Below the pieces are notes generated by a model. That model ran no database searches. It was given only the letters and a program-made list of their open reading frames with translations, and was not told where the DNA came from. A DNA stretch of 64,000 nt from Crotalaria pallida. Lineage: Eukaryota; Streptophyta; Magnoliopsida; Fabales; Fabaceae. Positions 47,601-59,286 of this stretch are shown one piece after another. Location: assembly GCA_037953625.1 (NCBI GenBank), contig CM075651.1, positions 157,303,501 to 157,367,500 on the forward strand, in the 5' to 3' direction. A program made the position numbers and the translations under genes. Numbering within the stretch: the first letter of the stretch is position 1; each line of letters starts with the position of its first letter.

Positions 47601-48540
47601 TAATTGTTTCAGGATAAAGAGCTTTGTCGGAATGTAAGGAACGACATTAGCAGAGGCTAGGAGGTATCTGCGAGAACTTCAAATCCAGGTGAGAGAGAAG
47701 CTTTCTCAAGACATAATGACACTTTGGGTAGCATTGGGATGTTCTGGATCATCTCAAATATCAGAACTCCATAGTTATTTGTCAATATACGTGACGGCAA
47801 TTGTTTGTGCGTATGTTTGGTCAGACGACGTTGAAACAATAACTCTTGTGTGTGTGATTGTCTGTTTATGATTTATCTGTATTATATTTTATGAGTATTA
47901 TATTTATCTACTTTGAATTATGTTATATCGTGAGCAAGGTGATGAAATAATGTTGAAGTATCATATGCTATATGAGGAAATGATTGTGATACCGTGATAA
48001 TTGGTGGTTATTTGGAAAAGAAATTATGATATTGGAATTGTGAAGATTGGAAGTAAGTTTGGTTCCTATCGTCTAAAGTAGTATATAGTGATGGTGCAAC
48101 GTAGCCTTGTGATGTATATCTCCAATCGCACTGTCTTCGGACGTGCTTGATTCTAAGTAGCTGACCATGTGAATGACGTGTCGTGGTTGCGACCTCTGTG
48201 GATTCCACTGTATGTAGGGAGGTGTTTGTTCGTTTTCTTTTTAGAGGTCGATGCCTGTTAGAAACGTGACTTAGAATGGGTCGACTAACTATAGGTTAAT
48301 AATCTAAATCTTTTTGTAAAAGATTTAAAAGACTTTAAAGACTTTAAAAGCTTAATCTTTCGTAACTCTGCGTTGAGAGAGAAGTAATGAAGAAGAAAAA
48401 TACCGAATACCTGGATGTTTTCTACTCTTCGAGTCGTGATCGTGATAGAGGAAGGCAGGGAATACTTGGAAAAGATACCGAATACCTGGATGTTATACCG
48501 AATACTTGGAAAAAAAATATGTTATGGTTATTTTGTGAAC
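44631..48540 (+). repeat. LTR-like, possibly transcribed AT-rich block
   Basis: A TATAAATAGAGG box sits at 44981-44992, followed by a purine-rich leader and a GAAAAAG|GTATTT donor near 45143. After 2.4 kb of AT-rich sequence comes TTGTTTCAG|GATAAAG at about 47613 and AATCCAG|GTGAGAG near 47691, an exon-like patch. Inside the putative intron, GGCCGTGAGGCC-like words follow TTCTGGAAAA-like words at about 45590, 46060, 46385 and 46725, a loose period near 330 bp. Downstream (48050-48240) is a less AT-rich segment. TACCGAATACCTGGATGTT repeats at 48402, 48466 and 48494. No protein is encoded. An old Ty3/gypsy LTR is the favoured reading, a long non-coding RNA gene the alternative. Confidence 0.4.
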
Positions 48541-49209
48541 CAAGTTATTTCAAAAGTTAAGTAAACCAAATAACGAAAACGCTTTTTTATAAATAAGTTG
48601 GAAAAGAATGTTTTCGAAAAGTTTTTTTTTTTTAAAAAAAATGATGCTAATTTTTGCTAAAATTTTCAGTTTCAAATTGGGATGTAGTATATATAAAAGG
48701 ATTTTATATATAGACGCGAGAGTAGTATTAAACAACTAATTTAATGTATTTTTCATTAATTAACCAATCACAATTCAAATTCAAATATTTCAATTTTCAA
48801 ATTCTTTTATTAATTATTTTAATTTTACTAATTTTTTTTTAAAAAAAATTGTACAGACGGAAAGAATATTACAGCACCGGAATAGTAGAGACAAGAGAGA
48901 GAGAGGAGGGAAGATGAGAAATGGGGAGACCCTTAGAAAGGACCCACCCACTGCCATAAACTGCATGGCAACGGCGAGACAACACGCAAGTTCCGTAAAT
49001 ATAGGTTTAATTGCTCATTCTACTTAATGCAGCCCTTTAATACTGTTCTGTCTCTCTCCTATCTTCTCCACCTCATTTTTCTTCTTCTTCTTCTCGAGCT
49101 CCGCGCCCCATCCATGAATTGCCGTGGTCTTTTCTTTTTTTCCACTTACCCCCATTTTTTTCCTTGTTATCATCGGTTACTCTTTTAATACTTGAATTAC
49201 CCTAAGAAC
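48541..49209. other. Spacer
   Basis: AT-rich at first. The part 48870-49140 is GC-richer with GA and CT tracts and resembles a plant promoter or leader, but no adjoining gene was found. Confidence 0.35.
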
Positions 49210-49399
49210 TTAAACTACAGTAGTTTATTTTACTCTTAAAATATAAAGAAGAAAAAAAATATTTTTTTAATTTAAAATATAAGCAAAATTAATTAATCAT
49301 TTTAAATTTTATTTTATTGCTCATGCTATCTTTTAAAATATATCTGAAAATTGTTATTTTATTTAATTTTTATTTGATTTTAAATACTATTTTTCTAAA
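49210..49399. repeat. Left half of a family D MITE split by a CACTA element
   Basis: TTTAAAATATAAGCAAAATT and GTTATTTTATTTAATTTTTA match family D (compare 56995). The sequence breaks at 49399 and resumes at 53959. Confidence 0.6.
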
Positions 49400-51133
49400 C
49401 ACTACAAGAATACCGTGTTTTAACAACTCTAATTAGCTACCGCAATTCCACCAGTGGCAATTAGTCACTGTGCTTGCAACCGTTGGTTACATAAGTAAAA
49501 AATTTTATAATTTAAAAAAAATAAAAATTGAATGAACTCTCACTCTCACTTGTCCATCACTCTCATTCTCACTTCTCACTTCTCTCTTCTCTCTTCTCTG
49601 AGCTCTCAGTCTCACTTGTTCTCGGTACATTAACTCTTGCCACCGTCCCATAACAACGACGACGTCGCCGCCATCTCACTCTAACAGATACGTCGCTGCC
49701 ATATCCTCTTCTCACCTTCTCCATCACCGTCTTCTCACCTTCGATCGATCCCTCTCACAGAACAGAGACCCCCGAACCACCACTGTCTTCTCACTTTCCT
49801 CTCATCACCGGGAACCACCACTGCCTTTTCCATCAAACGGTTAGTAGCCTACTCTCACTCTCATTTTCTGATTTTAATTTTAGTGATTAGGGTTTTGAGT
49901 TTGTTTTTTTCAAGGGATTAGAGTTCTGAAATTATATTTTAGGGATTAGGTTGTGAAATTGTAATTTGTTTTGTGATTGTGAATGAGTTTAATTGTGTTG
50001 TGATTTGTTTTATGATTGTGAAGAACATTTCACCTTCAAAGAGCAAATGAACCAACAAAATATCGGATCAACCGCAAAATTAGATCTGTAATTCAATTTT
50101 TCTTACAACTATATCCAAACCTCGAGTTTTTTCCTTCAAAATTGTTATATATGATTATTTTTTTGTTATTAATTGTGATCAATCTTATAGACAAGCTTAC
50201 CGATTGGATTGCATTACTGTTTGATTCTACATTTTGTTGTTATTTGTATCTTGAGTCCTCTTTCCTTGCTTTTACAGCTTGAATCTTAGATTTTACGTGC
50301 TATGTTAGGGTTTCACACAAGTTATTTGGAATTTAGTACTCTATGCTGTGTTTTATTTCAATCTTAATTGATTTTTTCGTAGGTCTTTAAGTTATATTGC
50401 TTAAAATTGATTGTAGATTTAGAACGCAAAAATCATTCTTACACGGTATAACTTGTAGCTGTAGGATGAAGCAATGTCAACTCAAAAATGCTCTTGGTTC
50501 ATAACTTTCTTTCTTAATTTATCATAGTTACTTCAAATATTTGATGATTCGTGTTGAGTTGTTGCATTGTTGAATCTATTCAGGCCTTTTGTTATATAAA
50601 GGTTCAAGAGAAAGGCACTTGGATACAGATCTTCATCTCTTGTGAAATCAAATAACCTGGTAGTTCCCAAGGTTGGAACTTCTATACAATATTTGTATGT
50701 GTATTTACTTCTGTTTTCATAATTTTTATCCGGTTATCAACATGCATAAGTCACATATCCAGTTATTAAGAACTGATAATGAAATGTTGAAGGTAAAAGA
50801 TTTGAACTCTGCTCTAGTTTCTCACTTTTTCTAGGGTACATTTAGTTTGTCTTGTTTATTTCGAATTGGAGGACTTTGCTGCTCTCATTTTGTGCAGATG
50901 GAAAATGTAAGTAAGATGAATAAAGTAACGGAACTTGAGGAAGAAGTCAAGAAGCTATTTGGTCAGCAAAACCTTCAGCAGTGTATTCACCATCATGCGA
51001 AAATATTTAAATCACACTTATTTTGATTTTGGTTTCGAAGAATTATTTTCCCTGTTCCATTTTCTCTGCAATTACAATATATGGTTAGAAGTCCAACACC
51101 TTCATTTCCTCTTTCTGTTTTATCCTTATGCAG

Positions 51134-51202
51134 ATTGTTGATTCAATCATATCACATGGAAGCTTCTTCAATAATGCCTTCATAAAGCATAGTGTAGTTG
51201 GA
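51134..51202 (+). pseudogene. Captured fragment like ADP-glucose pyrophosphorylase large subunit
   Basis: After a TTATGCAG acceptor the frame reads IVDSIISHGSFFNNAFIKHS and then VVG. Plant AGPase large subunits, which make ADP-glucose for starch in plastids, have a closely similar segment near the C-terminal beta-helix, with an exon boundary at the same point (from memory of the family). Only this one exon portion is present and it runs into unrelated sequence, so it cannot be functional. It lies within the CACTA element. Confidence 0.65.
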
Positions 51203-52124
51203 ACCTTTATGTCAGCTTCAAACCCCATGACCTGACCAACCTGTTTGTGCCTTAGTTCTAAAGTTCATCTAATAATATATATATATTAGGATGATTTACA
51301 TTATTTTTGCTTTATCGAATAAAATGAGTTCTTCCCCAAGTTCACTTCAAAGATAATCACGATAACACCTTTGATCAAAGTTATTTTAACTACTCTCCTT
51401 TGTGCAAGTCCAGTAAGTTGACCAAGTTATAGAAAATGAAGTTCACTATCACTAATCTTGGATAACTATTATTATTTGTAATTCTTGATTTGCATGGAAA
51501 TTTGACTTGTATTAACTTTTCAGATTGGGCAAGTTGCAGAGGTCTTGAAAGCTCAAGGAGCACAATTGACTTGTATTAGACTGTTTTGTTTTGTTCAGTT
51601 CTCATAAAAGGATCAACGAATAAAATATACCAATGACTACTTTTCACTAATGTCATGCAGCTTGGGGGGAGTGCTCTTGCTCTGTATTGGAGGAATCAAC
51701 CAATTCCCCTTGATGACAAAGATGACTTCAAGCAATGAAAACCATGTTCATGGCTTTATCTATCTTGCTTGACAAAGAGGAACCACCATTGTCTTCTCTA
51801 TCGAATGGTTAGTCTTTTCTCACCCTCATTTTGTGATTTGAATTTCAGGGATTAGAGTTGAGTTTGCATTTTAATGATTAGGTTTTGAGTTTGTATTTAT
51901 GAGGTATTTCTATGCTTAACAACCAATTTGTTATTCATAATAGCATAATATGATTAGTACTGCACATCAATGCGAAAATATTTGGCTAGTTTTCTTCTAC
52001 AACTTTTGATCTTTGGTTTTTTCCTCCTTTCTTTCCCCTCCTGTTTTAAGTCAACGGATTAATTCTTAAACTCAACTTTAGTTAGCCTGAAATTTTGTCA
52101 TCTTTTGGCCTTTATTTTAATCAG

Positions 52125-52184
52125 ATCTACATAACAGCATTTGCTATTGGGATGGGACAAGTTCCTTGTGTGATAATGTATGAG
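52125..52184 (+). pseudogene. Captured exon like an MFS sugar transporter
   Basis: An exon bounded by TTTAATCAG and GAG|GTATGT reads IYITAFAIGMGQVPCVIMYE. This matches the pattern of a late transmembrane segment in plant monosaccharide transporters (...FxxGMGxxPWxIMSE...), with Cys in place of the usual Trp and Tyr for Ser. It is a single isolated exon inside the CACTA element. Confidence 0.55.
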
Positions 52185-53958
52185 GTATGTATCATAAGGT
52201 TTTAACACTGGATGAAATGACTATATCAGTGTAATTGATTTCATGGCTTATTATCTGATGAGTTTCTAGACATCAGACAGTTACATCACTTTCATCATGG
52301 GATGATTCTTAGGGGATCAGAGGAATTGGTAATTTCTCATGAAATTAAATGCTCTTTTTTTTAGCTTCAACAATATATTATTTCTATATAGTTTTTGGAG
52401 CTTTAAATTTTTAGAATTTTACTCCTTTGCATATATTGACAGCAATTGGAGGCAAACTGGAGTTGTTGAAATTGTAATTTAGAGATTACGGAAAAAGGGA
52501 CTTGACTGCAAGTTAGACAATAATTTTTGCGAATAAGGTGCTAATTGACTGATTGATTTATACAGAATTTTATGTGGGAAATTAATGTAGAAAGCTCACC
52601 TTTATTGCTTTCATTTTGCTATGTTGTCTCTTCAACTATGTATATTAATAAAATGCTAAATCTTCTGCTGGAGAAGAAGCATTCATTTGAACTCTGCACC
52701 TTCCAAACTATAAAAAACATAAATGACAATGCGAAAATAAACAAATGATTGGTTATGTTCCTGTATGTTCTAATGGAAGAACACATTGAGAGGGATTATC
52801 TTCTAAATAGCATAGAATTTTGATAATTTATATTCTTTAGTAAATGCTTAAGGAGTTTTGCTATTTGTTAAGTATACATATGATTTGTTTGAGCTTGGAT
52901 GTTAAAATTATTTGTTACAACAATAATATTTTAGCTTGGTCTTGAACAAATTTCTTATGTAAAGAAAATCTTAACTTCACTTTTGCTTAATGTTATTTTG
53001 CTACTTCAAATTCTCTAATGCTTAATCCGTTTTAAGACTGTTCCCCTGTCTTGCTTGTTTGATAATATGGAGTTCTTACAGTTAGTTCTTTGTAGTTCTT
53101 ACTGTTAGTTCTTTGTAAAAGCTAAGTGCACTTCTTCTTTATGTATACTTAACATTTCCCTTTACTATTGAATCAAAGGCCTGTGCCTTCTAAACTTTGT
53201 TGTGTTGTTTGATGCTAACTTAAATTTAACTCAGCATATTGATCAGTCTTGTTGCATCATTCACAGTGTTGCACCATCGAGAATAGTGCCCACCAGCTTG
53301 ATGATCAAGACAGCGATGATGCCATTGGTGATGACTATATCTCCTCCACACTTTAGTTGCATTGCCTTTTTAGATATTAGTTTATGTTACATTGTTGGTA
53401 CATTAGTTTATGTTAATGTATTTTGAGATATTAGTTTATGTCATTGGTGGCTACTTAAGTTTTATGTTAATGTGTTTTAAGGTCTTGGACCCTTTGTTTC
53501 ATGCCAATTATTGGATTATCTGATTTTAGAATTTGATGTATAACCATTTTATTTAGTTTAATGCTGTTTTCTATAGTTTGCAGCTAGAAATTGAGAAAAA
53601 AAAAATAGTGACGAAATAAAAACGTTACTATTATTAAGTTGTCGCAAATGACAGGAAAAAAACAAATTTTTTTGTGACTGAAATAGCGACGGAATTAAAG
53701 CGTTGCTAATTTTTTTTAGTGGTCGCATTGCTGGTGGAATAGAGACCAGACTTAGCGACCGCTATTTTTACTGTTGCGACGGAAATTTTCCGTCACAATT
53801 TGCGACTACATTGGAAGCAGTTGCAAAACGGTTTGCAACTCCACTTTTTGCGACGGAAACGAAGCGGTCGCAAATTCCGTCGCAAACATGTTTTGCAACC
53901 GAAAATTAATTATTTTGCGACCGTTTTTTCCGTCGCTAAAACGCGTTTTTTTGCAGTG

Positions 53959-54065
53959 AAAATACCTCTATTTTTGATAAATTTGATAAAATTAAATACA
54001 ATCAATTAATTTCTTTAATAAACTTGATTTTAGTTTTCTTTATTTATATTTTAAACGGAGTGAGT
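53959..54065. repeat. Right half of the split family D MITE
   Basis: AAAATACCTCTATTTTTGAT and AAATTAAATACAATCAATTA continue the family D consensus exactly where the left half stopped, ending near ACGGAGTGAGTAA. Confidence 0.65.
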
Positions 54066-54149
54066 AAGAATTAAAAAAATAAATTGATATTATCACTGAT
54101 ATTAAAATTAATATTATTTCCAGCTTTATATAATATTTTTTTAAAATTT

Positions 54150-54395
54150 TTATTTTGATAGTTTTATAAGATTTATTTCAATTTTCAATATCATTTAATT
54201 ATTTTTCTTAAATATCCTTATTTACTCAAATTTTTTATAATCTCAATAATAATTATAAGGATAATTTTTAAAAAATATATCAAGTTTTCAAATTTTAAAA
54301 TCTCCAATACCATTAACAAATTTAACTAGTTAGCTTATTTGATAAAAGTGAAAAATCCCAAAATCGTCTTACACGCATATAAGATCAGAACAATT
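54150..54395. repeat. Decayed family B MITE
   Basis: TTTTCAATATCATTTAATTA and AAAAATATATCAAGTTTTCA match family B in reverse orientation; the terminal repeats are lost. Confidence 0.5.
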
Positions 54396-54573
54396 AATGT
54401 TTTTAATATTTATTTAATATTGTTCTTATAATTATGATTGAGATTTTATAAAATATTGAGTAAATAAAATTATTTAAAAGATAATAATAAAACCAAATCA
54501 CGAACTAACACTTTACTTATATTTAGAAAGAGTGAGGGAGTATTATAATTTATACTCTAATATTGTAAAGTTC

Positions 54574-54927
54574 TTATATGATTTTTTTATTGGTCGAAAT
54601 TAGGTGGTGTGTGAGCTTCGCATTTTTTGTGATCCAACTAATCAACCTCGAATTTGCGAAAGGTGATGATGCATGTGATGCTTCGATATCAGTGGGTTGA
54701 TGTTGAGGTTGAGGTTCAGGCTCCGATGTCGCTTGAGGTTGAGGTTCTGGTGCCGCTTGAGATGATGAACCAATTACTTTTTTAGTCATCTTTTCCCTCA
54801 TATAGGATGTAGTGGGTGGTCGTCTTCGTTGCTATTGTTCCTGCTCTTTTTCCGCTGCTTGTCTATGTTGTTCTTCTTCTTCTTCTGCTCGCACGGTTTT
54901 AGTTGTACACTTCAAATCTAGCCAAAT
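54574..54927 (-). pseudogene. Unrecognised exon with an in-frame stop
   Basis: A TTGAAATTTCAG acceptor at 54930-54928 opens a frame beginning IWLDLKCTTKTVRAEEEEEQ. It is broken by TAG at 54834-54832 and then continues as MREKMTKKVIGSSSQAAPEP with Pro/Gln/Glu repeats to a stop at 54574. The Glu-rich coiled-coil-like start and the PQPQ-rich tail give no family. It may be a decayed transposon-encoded protein or a gene fragment. Confidence 0.35.
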
Positions 54928-56107
54928 CTGAAATTTCAACTCAATTAAAAAAAATGTGTAAGTTATGAATAAAAATAATATTCAAACATTGGGAGAACAA
55001 AAATTATGTTTTTATAATCTAAGCATCAAAACTCAAAAAATATTAAACATACCAATAAGAAACTATTTATAAAACAACAACCGATTAATTTCCGACATGA
55101 CAGAGTCGGAATTTTATACTTTTTCTGACACCCTCGTGTCGGAAAATTGCAGCGACAACATCCCTTCAACATAGTAATGTCGAATTCGAAAAACAACACA
55201 ACAACAATAAAAATAAATCCTAAAACTACAGTAATGAAAAAGAACAAAACCCTAAAAGCAAAAAACAAAACCTAAACCAAACCCTCCTACATCAAATAAA
55301 CAAAAAGAAAAACAAAACAAAAAAGAAAAACAAAACAAAAACCCACAGAGAAGAAAAACAGTAATGAATGAGGGAAGAAGAAGAACGGTATACCTTGAGG
55401 AGGCGGCGATGAAGGCAGCAAGGAGAAGAGGGAGTTAAAAGTGAAGGAGGAAGAAGAATAGGGAGGGAGTGGAACGTGAAGGAGGGAGAGAGCGAAAGTC
55501 GAACGGTTTTTTGTGTGGGGTGGGGTGTGGAGTTTGTGAAATGAAAAAGGAGGAAATATAATGGGTGTTTAAAAGGAGGGTATTATTGATATTATCAAAA
55601 AAAGTGGAGTTTGGGGGGTAAACCTGGGGTTTGAGGACTAATTCCCAGTACAATTTACCAAAGAAACATTAAAGGGGGAGAGTTTATATGCGTGCGAGGC
55701 AGGCCCCCGGCCCGTGTACTCTTTCTTATAATTAGGCCTTAGTTAGCTTTGCAGGCCTGATCCAAGTTGAAAAAGTCCTTAGACCATCACTTTGTTCTGA
55801 TTTTATATATGCTCCCTCGATTTTATGTTTTTTTTTTTTTTTAATGCTGCCGAAATTTTTAAAGTATATATGAGATAATTATATTTAAAAACTAAGTTTT
55901 TATGAATAGATGATATTTAATTTTTTTTTTGTGAACGATGATATTTAAATTTTCTATTACATTTTTTTTAACAATAAGATAAATTGCGTAGGTTAAAAAT
56001 ACATTATTTATTGTTATACTCCTTTGTCTCTAAGTCACATTTTTAAATTTTTATTTGTCCTTAAATATATGTAATTTTATAATATATAGGCAACATTAAA
56101 TAACATA
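54928..56107. other. Spacer
   Basis: Contains a short TCCGACATGACAGAGTCGGA palindrome near 55090, a GGA-rich tract at 55360-55560 and AT-rich filler. No gene is supported. Confidence 0.4.
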
Positions 56108-56383
56108 TACTCCCTCCGGTCATATTTATAAAACCCTCTTTGGGTTTTTCACTCCCACCAAGAGGAGTGGATAAATTTGTTAATGGCGTTGAAAATGTGA
56201 AAATTTGATATAATTTTTCAAAACTACCCCTATAATTAACATTGAAACTCAAAAAAGTGTTGACTTTATAAAGGTGTTAGTCGAAAGAAGTAATTAAATG
56301 TTATTGAAAATTGAAAATGAGTCTTGTAAATATGACCAAAATAAAAACCCAAAAAAATCATATAAATAGGACCGGAGGGAGTA
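56108..56383. mobile_element. Stowaway-like MITE, family B
   Basis: Ends TACTCCCTCCGGTC / GGACCGGAGGGAGTA with TA flanks, 276 bp. The interior holds TTTGGGTTTTTCACTCCCAC and CTCAAAAAAGTGTTGAC. Confidence 0.9.
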
Positions 56384-56994
56384 TCAAATATACTCCCTAA
56401 TGATTCTACTCTATATTCCACCTTTCAAGAAACATTTTTACTTTTGCCATAATAATAACTATGTCAATCTAAATTGCATTTAGTTTTATATAGGGATAAT
56501 TTTGGGAGTTTGATATAATTTTGTCCTGAATTAAAGTTAAAGTAATTAATGAACAAGCTTAAAAATTACAAATTTTGAATTATGATTGACTGATTAATAC
56601 AAAATAAATTACATTAGTTATTTGATAATCGATTGATATATTAGACAATCTATTAAATATATATCCTTGATGTTTTGTTATTCAAAATTTTTTTACCATC
56701 CTTACCGGATGAGGGGAGGAAAAAAAATTTGGGGAACAATTTTATTTAATTTTTTTAAAACTTGAACTCGTGAAGAGAGGGAGTACTCCCTTCCCAGTGA
56801 CTAGATACTCCCAATTCAGTTCAGGCGCGTGCCTCTAATTTTAGGATTGTTTTTGTAGCCCCTATAATAGGCTTCTGTATGTAGGATTTCTTATGCACGC
56901 TTGCGTGCCTAAAATTTTATTGTTAATCTTTCTTGTTATCATATGAAATCACAATCAATCTACTCTATCACATATGATTCAGTGTATTTTCTAG
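56384..56994. other. AT-rich spacer
   Basis: No gene or bounded element seen. Confidence 0.5.
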
Positions 56995-57281
56995 TACTCC
57001 TTCCGGCTCGAATTATAAGCAACAAAAAACATATTATTCTTGGTTTAAAATATAAGCAAAATTAACTAACTTTATTAAATTTTGTTCATTCTCAATATCA
57101 CTTTCCTAAAACATCTCTAGAAAATTGTAATTTTAATTAATTTTTGTTTCATTCCCAATATTACTTTCCAAAAATACCTATATTTTTTTTATAAATTTGA
57201 GAAAATTAAATACAATCAACTAACCTCCTTAATAAGCGTAAAAGTGGTTAGAATTGCTTATAATTCCAACAGAAGGAAGTA
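56995..57281. mobile_element. Stowaway-like MITE, family D
   Basis: Ends TACTCCTTCCGGCTCGAATT / AATTCCAACAGAAGGAAGTA, 287 bp; the interior is the reverse complement of the 39552 copy. Confidence 0.88.
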
Positions 57282-57524
57282 GTAAAATCTAAAAACGTTT
57301 TTCAGCCTAGCGATTTCCAAGGATTCAGGTAATCTATGCTACAATTAGCTAGGTGCAAATGGACGGCCCTTTTACTATGTGATTTACTGTATGAATCAAT
57401 GATTTTTATGTTTGAAAGTCGAAACCTCACTCAATAGAGTTACAGTAAATTAAAAAAAAAAAAAAAACTAGAATTTCAGTATTTACTCTCTTTAATTTTT
57501 TTAAACTTACAATACAATACTAAT

Positions 57525-57801
57525 TACTCCCTTCGTCCCTAATTATAAGGTCCTCTTGGGAGATTTTATGTCTATTAAGAAAATGAAATAATTTAACTAA
57601 TTGTATTGGAAATGTGAACTCTTGATATGTATTTTCAAAATTACTCCTATTAATATTATTGAGAATCTAAAAAGTGTTAAATAAATAGGGGTGTTTGTGG
57701 AAAAAAATAATTAATGCTCATTGAAAATTGGTAAAGGGCCTTATAAATAGGGACAAAATAAAAGTGTCAAGAGGGCCTTATAATTAGGGACGGAGGGAGT
57801 A
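57525..57801. mobile_element. Stowaway-like MITE, family E
   Basis: Ends TACTCCCTTCGTCCCTAATT / AATTAGGGACGGAGGGAGTA, 277 bp. The interior resembles family B (AAAAAGTGTTAAATAAATAG), with longer terminal similarity to its own copies at 57840 and 58120. Confidence 0.9.
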
Positions 57802-57839
57802 ATTACTTTTTTAATAAATGTAAAATCTTTTAAAAAAAA

Positions 57840-58116
57840 TACTTCATCCGTCCCTAATTATAAGGCCCTCTTAACACTTTTATTGTGTCCCTATTTATAA
57901 GGCCCTTTACCAATTTTCAATGAGCATTAATTACTTTTTTCCACAAATACCCCTATTTATTTAACACTTTTTAGATTCTCAATAATATTAATAGGGGTAA
58001 TTTTAAAAATACATATCAAAAGTTCACATTTCCATTACAATTAACTAAATTATTCTATTTTCTCAATGGACGTGAAATCTCCCAAGAGGACCTTATCATT
58101 AGGGACGGAGGTAGTA
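57840..58116. mobile_element. Stowaway-like MITE, family E, inverted copy
   Basis: The whole 277 bp is the near-exact reverse complement of 57525-57801 (for example TTTTCAATGAGCATTAATTA). The two copies face each other across 38 bp. Confidence 0.9.
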
Positions 58117-58119
58117 ATA

Positions 58120-58394
58120 TACTTCATCAGTCCCTAAATATAAGACACCTTTGACACTTATTTTATCCCTATTTATAAATCCCTTTGCCAATTTTCAATG
58201 ATCATTAATTACTTTTTTTCACAAACACCCTTATTTATTTAACACTTTTTATATTCTTAATAATAATATTAATAGGGATAATTTTGAAATTACATATAAA
58301 AAGTTAATATTCCCAATACAATTAACTAAATTATTTCACTTAGTCAACATCAAAACTCCCAAAAAAAATCTTATATTCAATGATGGAGGGAGTA
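58120..58394. mobile_element. Stowaway-like MITE, family E, third copy
   Basis: Ends TACTTCATCAGTCCC / TGATGGAGGGAGTA. Same orientation as 57840-58116 but more diverged, 275 bp, starting only 3 bp after that copy. Confidence 0.85.
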
Positions 58395-58780
58395 TCAAGT
58401 AATAGAAGTAATAGTCCTAAATGTTTAACAATACCCCAACCAATTAAGAGAAGGAAAAAAACAGATTCCGCAATTGTCAAACAATTACTCTCGTCCAAGG
58501 ATGGTAAAAAATGGCTAAATTTTTTTTTCAAACTATAGTTAAAATAATTAATTAAAAGTTTAGAAATTATAAATTTTGAATTGTGATTGATTGATCTATT
58601 CAAAATGCATTAAATTAGTTGTTTAATAATTGACTGATGTGTTAGACAAACCACTAAATGCATGTCTGCTTAATTTTTTTACTTTCAAATTTTTTTAAAC
58701 CATCCTTATAGGAGGAAAAGAGTATTTAAAAGTATGGAAGGTGAATGCTAATTGTTTGTTATAAGGAGTGTGATGTTATG
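58395..58780. other. AT-rich spacer
   Basis: No gene is supported; the minus-strand frame ending at 58603 overlaps the MITE. Confidence 0.5.
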
Positions 58781-59061
58781 TACTCCCTCCGGTCCTATTT
58801 ATAAGTTACATTCTAGAAGAATTCTTTGATCCTATTTATAAGTCATTTTATATTTTCTAGGATGCATTTATTGTTATTTTCTCTTATTTGCCCTTTGCCC
58901 ATTAATGTGAAGTAATACATTGTGAAATTCCCAATGCAAGTTAAGAGGGTAATAAGACTGTAATGTTGAAGTATTTTTTTGAAGTTTCAAGAAACCTAAC
59001 TACCCTCCTTGGTCTGTGTGATATGGTTAAGTATGTCCTATAAATAGGACCAGAGGGAATA
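58781..59061. mobile_element. Stowaway-like MITE, family A
   Basis: Ends TACTCCCTCCGGTCC / GGACCAGAGGGAATA, 281 bp. The interior is the reverse complement of the 4990 copy (TTTTCTCTTATTTGCCCTTT). Confidence 0.88.
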
Positions 59062-59286
59062 CTAAAATTGTAAAATATGGAGGGTTAGTAATCTCTCGGT
59101 CCCATGAGTTATGATTTTTAGGAGAATTTACACCTATTAATAAATGAGTAAATAATGTAAGAATTTGTTATAATTTGACTATATTACCCCATTTAATAAA
59201 ATGAGAGAATAATAATAAATGTATGAAAATCAGTACTGTATATTGAAGAGAGATGAAGAAATGAGTGATTAAAAAGAGAATGCAAT

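Larger units (their letters stand above)
49400..53958. mobile_element. Non-autonomous CACTA (En/Spm) element carrying host gene fragments
   Basis: The left end is CACTACAAGAATACCGTGTT and the right end, read inward, is CACTGCAAAAAAACGCGTTT. A 3-bp AAA flanks both sides (49397-49399, 53959-53961). Subterminal repeats of GCGACGGAAA type crowd the right end (53590-53940), as in plant CACTA elements. No transposase frame is seen. Instead there are short exon-like segments bounded by splice signals: 50613-50687, 50898-50967, 51134-51202, 51524-51568, 51661-51739 and 52125-52184. Two of them resemble known proteins (separate entries). A 100-bp segment is repeated at about 49805 and 51775. The element is 4559 bp and lies inside a family D MITE, so it is the younger of the two. 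Confidence 0.88.
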
